Assembly (NCBI GenBank): GCA_947179485.1
Contig: OX359250.1
Location: 31,382,654-31,446,653, forward strand
DNA length: 64,000 nt
Direction of reading: 5' to 3'
Origin: Allacma fusca
Taxonomy: Eukaryota > Arthropoda > Collembola > Symphypleona > Sminthuridae
Shown: positions 36,925 through 49,600 of the stretch, one piece after another
Numbering within the stretch: position 1 is the stretch's first letter
Layout of the letters: every line of letters starts with the position of its first letter
Made by a program: the position numbers and the translations under genes
Notes under the pieces: model-generated
Told to the model about the DNA's origin: nothing
Database searches by the model: none
The model's input: only the letters and a program-made list of their open reading frames with translations

Positions 36925-39900
36925 TATACACTGTCAAAGATGCTTTCACTTCTAGTAATACCCTAATGTATTTCTCCAGAGCGGGTTCCGCTCACACAAA
37001 TGTCTCCCCTTACATAGGGTACATAAATATTAACGGAAATGCAATTTTCTCGAGACAATTCTGCACAAGGTATGTGCACTAGGCAATTACAGGATCTGAA
37101 GGATAGTAGAGCCCCAACCCCTGGTATTTCCCCGAAAAGTTAAGGATAAGCCCCTTTCAACTCAAAGGATCTAAAAAAACACAGGCATGAGGAAGTCGTC
37201 CCTGCTCCCAACAGTTTTCTCAGGAAGATTTTGATGATTCAGAATGAGTTGAAATAGTTCTCAACTCTTTGAATCTCCTCGAATGAAACTCCTGCAGAAG
37301 TAGTCAGATACTATTAAATTGCAATATATAAATAAGTACATGACGCTTAAATTCCTACTGATGTTTCATGCGTAGATACTGTAATAATTCTTTACACATA
37401 TTAAATTCCGATTGGGCCACCTAAAGTATTTTAATATACAAAACCTTTGAGCCAAATAGTAGAACTGACTATTTCGAATCAAACTTCGGTTGGCGTTCAT
37501 AACTTGAGCAATTTAGTCAATACAATCCAGTAGGGACGATAATGATGGAAGTAGACCCGTGTCATCCACTTCCTGACGACAATTTGTTAAGCTCCCCAAA
37601 ATAATTCTGACGAAATCTTAAATTGAGAAAGCTGTTCTGAATTTAGCTGTTGAAAAAAAGGGTTCGGATTGAAAGAAATCCATTTTGATATTGTGTACCT
37701 ACAGTTCGGGAATCATTAAAAGTATGCTTGCTGAAAGGCAGTTAGTTCTCATTAGTCCGTCGCTATTCTGTTGATTTTTTTTTCTCCCTAATAATTACCA
37801 AGCTTAGCCTCACTTTCCTCCAAAAGCAGAAACACAATTAGATCTGTGTATTTTAAGGTTCTTCTCATTAGTGCCAGTTCCTATCTTTGAAATCAAAAGA
37901 GAATAAATAGCCTCACTCTCGGTTATATATCCTCCCACTATAATTCTCTCCAGAGCTCAGAACTACAGTATATACATACCTGGTAGTTCGTCCTTACCCG
38001 AGCTTTTCTGTCATACCTATATAATTTGAATAGTATCATGGAGGAGCTTATGAGGTTCTTGATGGGGGGAACACTACCCTAATGAGCGGGTAGGTACGGC
38101 CTTATGATGTGCATACTATAATCTAAACTACTAGCGGAAGATAAAATACGCCCTCGGTGCACCGGTCTCATTAGTTGAGCTACCATTTCTCATAAAGTCG
38201 GTTTTCATTTTTCTACACCCTGAGACCTATTTAATATGAGCAGTGTGGTGTATCTAGAAATTCATTCATCCATCCATTCATTATTATAAGGAGATACTCC
38301 CTCTTTCACTCTGCTTTTCTTTTCCACAAAAGTCTCCCTTTTTTTTCCTTTGACCATTCCTTTTTGAGCCCAACTCCTTCAGGAAATACATATGGACGTA
38401 CCTGTGTGGACACAATTGCATGCATTACTTAAGTTCCCCACATGCCTATGATTACAATCGTTTGAGCCTCCCTACATTTCCCTTCCAGTTATTGTTCCAA
38501 CTTGGGCATGGTGGACGTTTCTGAACATACATATTTGAATACCTACATAAGTGCGAGCATAAATTTCCCCAAGTACTGTCGGAATAGGTTAGTGGCACAG
38601 GAAACTAAGAAAATTTCGGGGTATGACTAGGACTCTGCGGGTGTTCAAAGTCGGAGGATTTTCTTGTTTTTTTTCGGTGTATACTTATCTATATGATTTG
38701 AGGCATATTTTTCACCAGGGTTTACTTTTGTGGAGGGAAAAAAAAGTTATGATAAAAAAATACCATTTTGTTGGATTCCATTAATCATTCCCTCACACAC
38801 GGGTATCTCTTGCTGTGTGTCTGGGTTTCTTCTGATGTTGAAGGTCAGTTACTCGGTGTACAGGGGAGAGCCTAGGTTGGCTTGTCTCCTCATATGTAGT
38901 AATGAGGATATAAGTAAATTAATAGTTGGGGAAAGTTGGGAAATTATTTATGACAGTAACACGAGAATTTATGATAGAGAGCGCATTTTTCTGAGACTCT
39001 GTGTTGTTGTTGGAGCAACAAAGTAACTCAATAAATTCTAACAAAATACTCATGTTTAGAATGGTGGAGAGACACCAGAAGCGTTATTGATCTATAAATG
39101 CTCCAATGATTGGTCGTAACTATAACTCTAAAATTCTGTTCGAGTGCTCCACACACAGGACATTACTAACATGCGAGGAGTATCTACTGTAGAATGTGCA
39201 TAGAAATTTGAAGCCCAAGTTATTAGTCCTCGTTGGAAGGCATTTACAGTTTATTAAACAAGACTATGGTAATGACGTTTCAAAAAATAAAATCTAAATA
39301 TTCACAATTTATTTTTAAACCTCCTTACCCCAGAATCGCCTTGAGTGAGCAATTACCTATAATTTGAAAAAAATTCCATTCAAACCCCACTCTCAGAATA
39401 TACTCTGAAGTTGGTTGTTTACATGGGGTGGGTACGAGAGGAGTGTAGATTAAATTGGAGTCACAATATTATTCCGTTCGTGGAGGATTAATGGGAGGAA
39501 AATTGAATTTCACTGGGTTTACCATGTTTCTGAACTGTCACAACCACTTTGCATCAGGCATATATCTCACAGGAATGGCATGACTTTCTTGAAGTAAACA
39601 AACCTGTTGATCCCACGTTTACTCTGTATACATTTTTAACTTTGAATTATTTAGTAAGGCGTGTGCACCATTACCACTGTCCAAAATCGCAAATCATAAT
39701 ACACAAATATACAAGGCATACATACAAATTTAGATACTTACAGGATACCGTCAAAAATTCCACCCACAATCTCTAATATCTGTAGGAAATTTATATTTTT
39801 TTTCCTATTTTGTTTTTCCCTATTTTTTTTTGCAAATTTTCTTCAAAATTTTACAATATTTACTCCGTTGACCTAGGTCAATAATTTTAGGTCATGCCGT

Positions 39901-42900
39901 TTCAAAACGTGAAGCAAAGTCCAGAGTTTTTTTTTCGTCGAGTTTAAATTTCGGACGCAGCAGACAGAAATGTTACATTTCGGGAAATGCTTACGTAGTA
40001 AAAAGAACTTATAATAAAAATGTTGGGGTTACAAAACCCCGACTTACTCAACATAAGGGCACATTGAGGGTAAATAATTGCGTAAGGTCAGTGAGGGAAT
40101 TTTATCAAATCCCCAACAAAGTTAAGCATAAAATGGGAGATTTGTAAAATAAATTCTCCTTTAGTATGTATATGGACTAGAAGGGGTAAAGTGTTATGTA
40201 TCCCTCTGTAGTTACATTGTGAAATAATGTCAGGCCAGGAACACCATAAAATTCCTGAAAGCTCAGAGATTACCCACGATATCCGTAGATCATGAGTAGC
40301 CCCACAACAAGGAAAGGTTACACATGTAATAATTCCACACGAACGGCATCACATTTCACATCGAATTTCCGAATCCAGCATGACCAGAGCATTAGCGTTC
40401 TTCGTGGCAGTCTTTAATTTGCTTACCCCCAGCGTGACTCCCTATGGTCGAGGTTGGAGCTTAAGTGACTAACCGTCAGTCCCATCAAGTAAATGCAGGC
40501 ACATGGACTTGCTTTCGTGAAAGTTACCGCGTCCTCGTCCATCCATAATTTATTAGGATATAACTCCTGTACCCAAGTCTGAAAATGTATCTACATTTAA
40601 TGACGTTAGACCAATTACCCAAACAAACCTCTTTTCAAAAATCCTGGAAAACTTTATTTTCAGTAAATTGTACGACCAAATTATAAACAAAATCGAAGTC
40701 AATCAGTATGGTACCATTCGCAATGCCTCCACATCTCACTATTTGACTAAAATCTTTGACTTTATCTATAAAAATCTAGACAAGCCTAATCACTACATAA
40801 TAGTTGTACTGTTGGACCTAAAGAAAGCATTTGATCTAGTTGATCATAATACCTTAATACAAGTACTAATTGAACTAAATATTAATTCCCGTGATATTCT
40901 GTGGTTATGTGATTTTCTGAGAGGAAGGCAGCAATGCTGCAGAGATGGGAATATTTTGTCAGATGTTCTTAGCATAAATAATGGAACACCACAAGGAACC
41001 AAATTAGCCCCACTTCTATTTGTAATACTAATAAATACTGTAATAAAACAATTCAATAGTAAATATGGGAATTCGCAAAATTATGAGTCTGCTGTGTTCG
41101 TTGACGACGTAACGCTGGCTGAAGTAGTGCACTACTCCAAACCACCAACAATGCAAAGAGCACTTGACGATATTAATTCCTGGTTCTGTGAAAAGAAAAT
41201 GGAACTCAATCCGAAGAAATGTGTCCAAGTTACAATCGACTTCAGCCATGACAGAAGATTCTCTAATATTGACTTGCAAATTAATGGGACTGTAATACCC
41301 AAATCAAATGAAACAAGACTTCTGGGTGTACAAGTTAATAACAAAGCCAAATGGAACAATCATATTGAAAATGCAATACTGAAAGCAAATAGAAGAATAT
41401 ACATGCTGAGGAAATTGAAGCAGTTCAACTTCACAAATCGGGAATTGGTTATAGTGTATAAGGCCTATATACGTGTCCTGTTAGAATACGCTTGTCCAGT
41501 GTGGTGCACTAGTTTAAACAAAGCTGACAAGCATAGATTAATCAAGTTTGAAAAAAGGTGCCTATCAATATTAATGGGGAAATATGTAAATAGGTTCAAT
41601 TATATGAAAATACTTAATGAATTAAAATTACAGCCAATATTAAGTCGTCTTTCTGATCAGTGTGTTAAATTCGGTAAGTCAATATTCCGGTCCCCCAGGT
41701 TTCGTAGATTACTACAATTAAAATTTTCAACTTATAGTAAAACTAGAAGTGGTAACCGTATTTATGAAATACTATGTAAACGAGATAGGTATTATAATTC
41801 TACTATTCCGTTTCTTATTAGGCAACTAAACGGACTAGAAGATACTGAATATAACAAGCTTAACCTAAGTTATGAGATTAGATCGTTAATGTCATCTTTC
41901 TATAAATAATTGTATAAATATGTCGGCTACCTTCAACACTAATCACTTCACAGGTTATTTTCCAGGTGAATATAGTGCTAGTGTTGTGTATGCATTACTG
42001 ACAATAAATCAAATCAAATCAAAAAAGAAATAACCTTTGCGGGAATGGGTATCGCATTTAATTGCTATCCATAACCTACGTTAGGTGCCTTGTCCGGGTT
42101 CCATCTCCCCCCCCCTCTCTTTTTCTCGTTCTCCCAACGAGACATTGAGTAAGGAAGAGGACATTGGGAGAAGCTGACTGAATTTTTCCCTCTCCCATCA
42201 TTGACATTGACGTTCATGTTATGTGCTGTTAAATGTCGTCAACTCATGCCACACAAAATCAATGTATTGATTAACTTGATCGAGCGGAAGAATGATGAGA
42301 TTAAATCTGTTGCTTTTAATTACTCCCTACACATACATAACTCCAAGTTTGTGAATGGAGGGAATCCGTCAACTCTCCCTAGGACAATTCTCTCCCAAAA
42401 TAAACTCTCACATACATATTACTATAAATTTCACACCACTTGCTCCCATACTTTGCAGTATCTTACACGCCGTCTCCTCAATGAGTTTCCTTCCAGTCAC
42501 GGAAGGGTTTCCGGGGAAAATTAATTCCTTGTATGTGGAGTTGTTCCTCAGTCATGAGGCATATATCAGGAGGAATGATGATTGGGAATGAGAGGGAGAG
42601 GAAATAGTCTTCAAATAAAACATGTAATTTATTTTGCTATTTCAGCTTGTATTTGCCTGTCATTCAAGTGATTGCAAATTGTAATCCGGATGTAAGTGAG
42701 CACTTTGACAAGTTTTCTTGTACCAGGGAACCGTAACGTATAGCATGGGGTTCGGTGAGTCCGGGAGTTAATAAGGTATTTATTTTTGGCAGGGAAACTC
42801 ACAGGGTCGTTACTCTTCGTTGTTTGAAAACCTTTAAGGTTAAGCAAACAGACAAGTGTTTCCTCTCGTAATATTTTCGTAGATAGCGGACCTTGCCCTG

Positions 42901-43597
42901 TCAGGAGGCCCTCACAGACATACATACATGGTCCTATGGAACGGCTCGTTAGACACATTATCACTTCATGCATTATCACAAATATTTTGGGATTTTGACA
43001 GCTCTCCCTAACTAATAATAATAATTATTACTATACACAAAAGTTTGTGCAGCTCAAGTGAAATATTTATTCACTAATTCTTTGTTATTCTTTGTCACGT
43101 CTGCACGTCGTGCATCATACTGGGTTGACCATCCCACGTCCCTTTTGATGTTTGACTACATATGTGAGACTCTGTCAGACAGAGGGTCTCTTTGCTTTCG
43201 GATTTATGAAAGGCCTCGTACAATGAAGTCCTGTAGCTTGAGCTTCAGAGTTTATTTGCAAGAGTTCACAGCTCATACCCCGGGAAGTTTCCTTGGTGCA
43301 GAAAGAAAGAAAGGGAAAGTCAAGTGAAAGAGAGTGAGATTTTCTTATGAAATAATAGGAGACTCCGTCCCAGCCTCTGTCCCAGCTTAGCCAATAACAG
43401 ACATCAAGGTTTGAAGGTTGATATTCATACTACGTGTCAACCAAGTTTACAGTATAATTTGACAGAAAGACTAAGGCTATTTTCTGATATTTCTCTTCTC
43501 AAAGGCCAAAGGGATGCATATCATCAAGGCGGAAGAGTTATGTACTTGAGCGGATCTTCCGTCACTGTCACCCTCAACATTGATTGTCATGCGAGAG

Positions 43598-43642
<45 letters not shown>

Positions 43643-46600
43643 ATGAAAAAGAGAAAGCATTGAGGAACAAAACAACATGATAGACGTTGAACTATGGACG
43701 GAAAGAAAGACGGTTGGGGCACGAGTGGAGAGTCGAGTTGGAGTCTTAACTCGAGAAGTAACAACAAAGATAGCTGGATGCTTCGTTGACTCACTCTTAG
43801 GAACACTAAGATATTATTCAAAGACTCACGTTACACCGGATAAACAAACTCCGTGATTTAAAAAGCAGATGAAGCAATCTCCTCATGAGGCTCATGCATA
43901 TTCACTAGCTTATTTCAAATCTGTTTCAATCTCTTGAAGCCGACCGTGCGCGTGAAGCCATGCTACATATGAACTTCTGGTTCATACATTTTTTCTCTTC
44001 CTTCAAGTATCCTCGGAACGTCTCAACACCACTCATATCACTTCCCGTGATTTAGCTCCGTTTCTTTATCACTGTAGGAACTACACACATCCGTAGGTAT
44101 ATCTACCTTTTAGGGAAGTAGCCTTCAGCAAGCATTACATATATATCCAGAGTACAAAAAAAGTAAGTCTTTATTGGATGACGTGTAAAATAAGAATGAT
44201 CGTATTAGGCAATAGCACTATCAGCAGCAGCAGCATCTCCGTACATGAGTTTAGACTTTATAACATTTTCATGGAAATAATAGTAATTGACAATATCAAT
44301 CATTTCAGCTTTGCATATTAAATAATCTTGCGATAATAATTTTCATCATGAGGGAGAAGCAGGGCGCTTAGCCCAGGGAGCCAACTGTCTTCACACTGTC
44401 TTCACAGTGGGAGATGAGGATGCGGAGCTGGATCATTACAATGTGTACATACGCTTAAACTTTACACCACTATAGCAACATATGTCAATTACCTGACTCA
44501 CTTGGCGTGAAACTATTGCCCATTGATGACGGTCGTCATAAGTTGCTTTGGAGTTGGTTGTAAGAGGAGCAGAAGTGCACTATTTGGATATTACTTGCGT
44601 GTGGCCTCTTCAATTTTAGTTCGTAGTGTCTTGGGTGTCCCAAGTTAGGGTTTCAATTTACGTATTTATATTTGGCAGCTAAGAGCTTTCCACCGGATTC
44701 CCACTCGTTTCCCGGCTAAATTGGAGTATTTCGGAGTACAACCCTGTAGATATGTCTGAGTGTTCTTATGGAAATAAATTTGTTTGCATGACTATGAATC
44801 ATACTTCTCCGCCTGCATTTTTCCCTATTATGTTTGGGAGGGAAGTGCGTCTAGAAGGGTCTTGCTGGGCGCGGAGGAGTCGGATGATGCACTGCCTGCA
44901 ATAAAGGTTACTCACTTGTATCGTTTTATCATGGGAATGTGTCAACATTCCCAGGATATGTTGATACACTTATGACGTAGGAGGCACATGCTGGAAGTGT
45001 CAGACTAAACTTGTGATACTGCAGTCCTTTTATTGCGGGGAATTTTGCAGTGTCTATGGGAGAAAGTTCCTGGACGTAAATACGTCTCCCTGCTTCGGGA
45101 TATATCCTAACTCTCATGTATACATACGTATGTCCTGGCAGGGATTTAACAGTCACGCTGCGAAGTTTCTCATTGCAACCACCCATAAAGCATCGACTTG
45201 GAGTTACCTCAGTGAGGACGTCATCCGATGAGAGAGTGGTTGAAAAATGAAACTTATCGGGTTCCTTGCACATTATTTCAAACCCTCCCAATTCTGCAAT
45301 AGCCGGTTGAAATTTTGAGTTAGAGAGAACGCAATGGATATCCAATTAGTTAGTCACAATTATCCCTCCCTTGATATCAAGATAGTCTTTCAAGATACGG
45401 CAGACTCAACAGTTTACTCAGTGAAAAACAGATTGTTTACCCTACAACTATGAACGTTGTTTAATTCTACGGAAGCCACAATCGGGTAACCAGAGATGTG
45501 CGTGTGTGGCTGTAAAAGCTTAAAAACCTATTTCCAGTTTCAGCATATAAGCTCTTCTACAAACAACTGCAGACATAATGAACGTAATGTAATACATTTA
45601 TTTTATGCACTCATACAGGAAAATAATATTATCCATTAGACCTGGATTTTAGGAACATTAGCAGCAGAACATATTGTGGAACATGGTGAAAGGAAATATA
45701 TTCGTCCGCAAACAGAAGCTCACTCAAATATTTTTTTTTTGAGGTCGGTACACAGAAGTTATGGGAATTCTGGTTAGACCCAGGATTTGTTTCCGTTACT
45801 CATTAAACTGTTGAAGAATGACAGAATTTTTCTTATCAACATCAACTTAGGGAATTCAATACTGAAAATACTTGGGAAAAGTTAGGAGCTCTAAAAGATC
45901 GATTTGCAATTTGTTCCATGAGATTTGTCCCAAAAGCCCACACATTTAACAGTCAGTGAATCCTTCCTCCGAGAAAGGAATTTCTGGAAGTCTCCAGAGA
46001 GCAAGAATTATTTTCTCTCAAACTTGAACGTCAGGATAATCTAATATTCCTTCGGTTTCCTGGACCAAGTAGGCGTAATAGCCTTCATAATCTTGGTAAA
46101 TCGATAAGAAATATAGTAACTAGTTTCAGTTTTAAGTTCACAGCCCTGTCACAAGCCAGTTTTCATGTCAAGTCAATGTGCTCCTGCCTGCATGCACCCC
46201 ACCACGTAAATATTTCCTGAAGGGAAAGCATCCCAAGTGAAAGCCACCTGTTGCTCATGGGAGTTATCCCAGTAGCAGCTTATCCCCTACACTGCAGAGC
46301 CTCACGCTTCATTTATTTATGTACAAGCCATTTGTTTACAATTGAATGCTGACATGTCCCTATACTCTCTACTCAAACGAATTCCAATCTGTAAATCCCT
46401 TGTAGGTGTTCAGAATGATTGTGTGGAGTGGGCAGAAATGAATTCTCACATCTTTTGAAATCTCCGATAGAAAGAATCTTTGGAGTCGGAATCCAAATTC
46501 CGTCTTCACGTGATACAATCCTACAGTGCCAGAGTGGTTACTCCTACTTTCCTTATTTTTTCTCCCATAATAACAAACCATTTGGGTATATCTCCTCATA

Positions 46601-49600
46601 TAAAGAAATATGTGAGGGGAGAAAAATGAGGGAAGTGGCATTTCTTTGAATGATGTCGGAGAAAATTCGCTACCTGATTTGACTCAGTACGGTCCTTCTC
46701 CTCTCTAGTGGTTTCGTAAGCTAAGCTCATAGAGCCAAGGTAATTTATTTAAAAAATTACTTTTCCCTTTCGTCATATCCATTCAGAATTCCGGGGGAGG
46801 GAAGGAAGGAACGGGAGGAGAGACTTGGAAAAGAAAAATATTTGTGTAGGTCTAAAGAATGAATCTGTATAAATGCAGAGGATGACAATGTGTACGAAGA
46901 ATGTTCATTCGCTGGAGTCTTAGGGATATGGAGGTGTACTGTATGTGTGTATTTGTGGAGATAGGAAGGTAAGGCTGGGAGCTTCCCTAAGGTTGAGCCT
47001 CTCAAGGTTACCTAGTCCAAATCTCATCTTTTATGCAGTGCATGCTGTGCTACAGTAGTGCTGGGGAGTCGGGAGTCTCACTGAGAGTGAGGAGAAACTC
47101 ACAAAACTCATACTTACAATGAAAGGGAGAAAGTGAATTTACTGTTATGCCTCTCTGTTCATGGAGGTTGTAGCTCGTGTATTCCATATTTTTGATACTT
47201 GCCACACATCTCTGGGAGGATCTTCTCATTTCTTCTATCATAAAATTATCGTCCTTCAGTGTAGATAAATAGTGGGGAAATGACAGAGAGCGGGGAAAAA
47301 GCGTGTAAAAATTTTCCCCTACGAATGTATAGATTTCCGCTTACTTTTTTTCAGTTATATCTGTATCTACTCTGTACAAAACTCGGGGGACGTCCGCCTG
47401 TCCTACTTGTTTTCGTTATTATTTACCCCAGTATTTACTCGAGCAGTCGGCATTAATTATTTATTTCTCAAAATTCGTACTAAAAAACAATCCTGAATTG
47501 ATGCATACCTTCATGCTAATTATGATAATTACTTCAACTAATTATTTATAATTGAGTCGATTATCCATTTATTTCTACTGTAATCTTTGATTTGATCAAA
47601 ACCACTTTGCTCCAACTAGGAATGGGACTGTTCTGGTCCCGACCAGAAATTTTGGTCCGTTCTGGTCTGTTCCATGGTCTGTTCCGGTCTGTTCCCTGGT
47701 TACGAAAGGACCAAATGTATCTGGTCCAAGAACCTTCATAAACCAATTAAACCTGGTTCAGCTCAAAGAACAGACCAGAATGTTTGGTCCTTTGTTTGGA
47801 CCAGACCATTTGGAACGTTCCAGCAAACATGTCAAATGGTCGGACCAGATTCGACAGATGACCATTTACGTATTTCCAATTCCCGCGAATAGAATAGCAT
47901 TGCTAGATTTTGCTACAGTTTGTTTCAAATAATCAAATAAATTATTCAAAACATTATCTAAATTGTCAAATGCTTGGATGTTGTGATCGTATTATGAACC
48001 TATTCGGTCCTAGTGGTCTGGTCTGTTCTGTTCCGGTCTGGTCCGAGTTATTTTGAGGAACAGAACATATGTTCCTGTTCCAGCAATTTGTACGGACCAG
48101 ATTGTTCCGGTCCTAAAATCTAAAAGACCTTATGGTCCTGGTCCTACACTGAGAACAGATCAAATGGTCTGGTCCAGGCTCAAGGACCAGACCATTCCAA
48201 GAAATCCTGGAACATTCCGGAACAGTCCCACTCCTAGCTCCAACTCATTATTTCTCATGTACAATATTTTCCGAGATGTGTCTTCGCTTCTTCGATTTAG
48301 ATTTCCCTTCTGAGAAGCAATTTCCTATTTTATACCCAAACCTTCCTTTGACAATTCCTCTCGGAATTCCTGCTTAGAGCTCATAATTACTAAAGGTGGG
48401 TTTCATGGGATAGTTCCTCATATTTTCAAAATTATGACCCTGAGATTTGGATACTGTAGTAGGGAACCTACCTTGAACTTTCTCCATTGTACTGTTTTTG
48501 CCGTTCGGGAAACGGGGAGGGCTCCACTGGGTTTTTACACACTTAAGAGACGTACTGAGTTATAGCACTGTCCATAGTAATGCCATAAATAAGCTCCTCA
48601 TACCTTCTCCCCTCTTTTTTGTTTTTACTTAACGGAGAGAAAACTTGAAATTGGGATGTTTTAATGGTGGGTGATTACATCTTGTAGTTTCTTCCTGCTT
48701 TTCTCTTCCCCTCTCTCTCTCTCTCTCGCTCTCTCCCTGTTTCCCAATCGTACTCACTCCAATTGTAAACCACATGTTTTTTACAACACTGAAACCATAT
48801 AGATTAGAAATGGAGGATGTACATAAATATTATTCCCTTGCATTTCCTCGTATCCATTGGACACAGGAAAGTTGATAGAAATGATTGCTTATTTATGGAT
48901 GTGGGGCATCTCCATTTATACATGAAAAAAATATATAGTAGGAATCAATGCCGAGTGGGAAACATAAGGAAACAAACTCTTGGAAATTACCACATGCGGG
49001 GTGAGCTGTTTCCCGAATAATTTCCAGAGTTTCCTCAGGGCTATTGCACTTCATCCCAGTCTCATATGCCTCGGATTTTTTTTTGCAATTGTATTTTCAG
49101 ATTTCATTGCCAAATTTTCTAACGCCTTGAGGGAATGGAACACAGCGGGGGTTGGAGTATTTTCTTCTTGTACCAAAGACCCAATAGGCTTTTTTTTCCT
49201 TAAAGGAGAAATCTCGAGACTGGGTTGGTACAAGTTCCCAACTTTTTCGATTACACAAATCCTGCTTCATCTTTATTAACTGTTCTTCAGAAGACGGGTT
49301 CATGGGGATTCGACATGGGGAATCATTCTTTTTATATGTCTCGTTTTATGCGTACGTCGATAGCTAAATTCCACAAGGTCCTATTTTACTTTTTTAGCTT
49401 TGCAAAACCCATAGATAAAAAAATCTTTAAATAACTTTTAGTACTTAAGGAGTAACAGGGATTTAATCCATAAAATACAAGGAACTTCCCAATGCTAATC
49501 ACGTCCCTTCTCCTGGAATAAGCGAACCCAGATGTGAGTTCAAATAATCATTAAACCAATTCCTGTTGCATTGCTCAAATTTAATTAATTTTTTTGTCGG

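Noticed and set aside
40557-42023. LTR retroelement as the source of the reverse transcriptase
   Set aside because: No long terminal repeats, protease, RNase H or integrase; RT motifs and the short-repeat 3' end fit a non-LTR LINE.
43411-43821. Open frames rich in RE and SL repeats on both strands
   Set aside because: Created by the GA microsatellite at 43601-43637.
44929-45345. 138-codon open frame on the minus strand in RGK intron 3
   Set aside because: Starts with TTG, not ATG, matches no family I recognise and lacks convincing splice sites. Length is compatible with chance.
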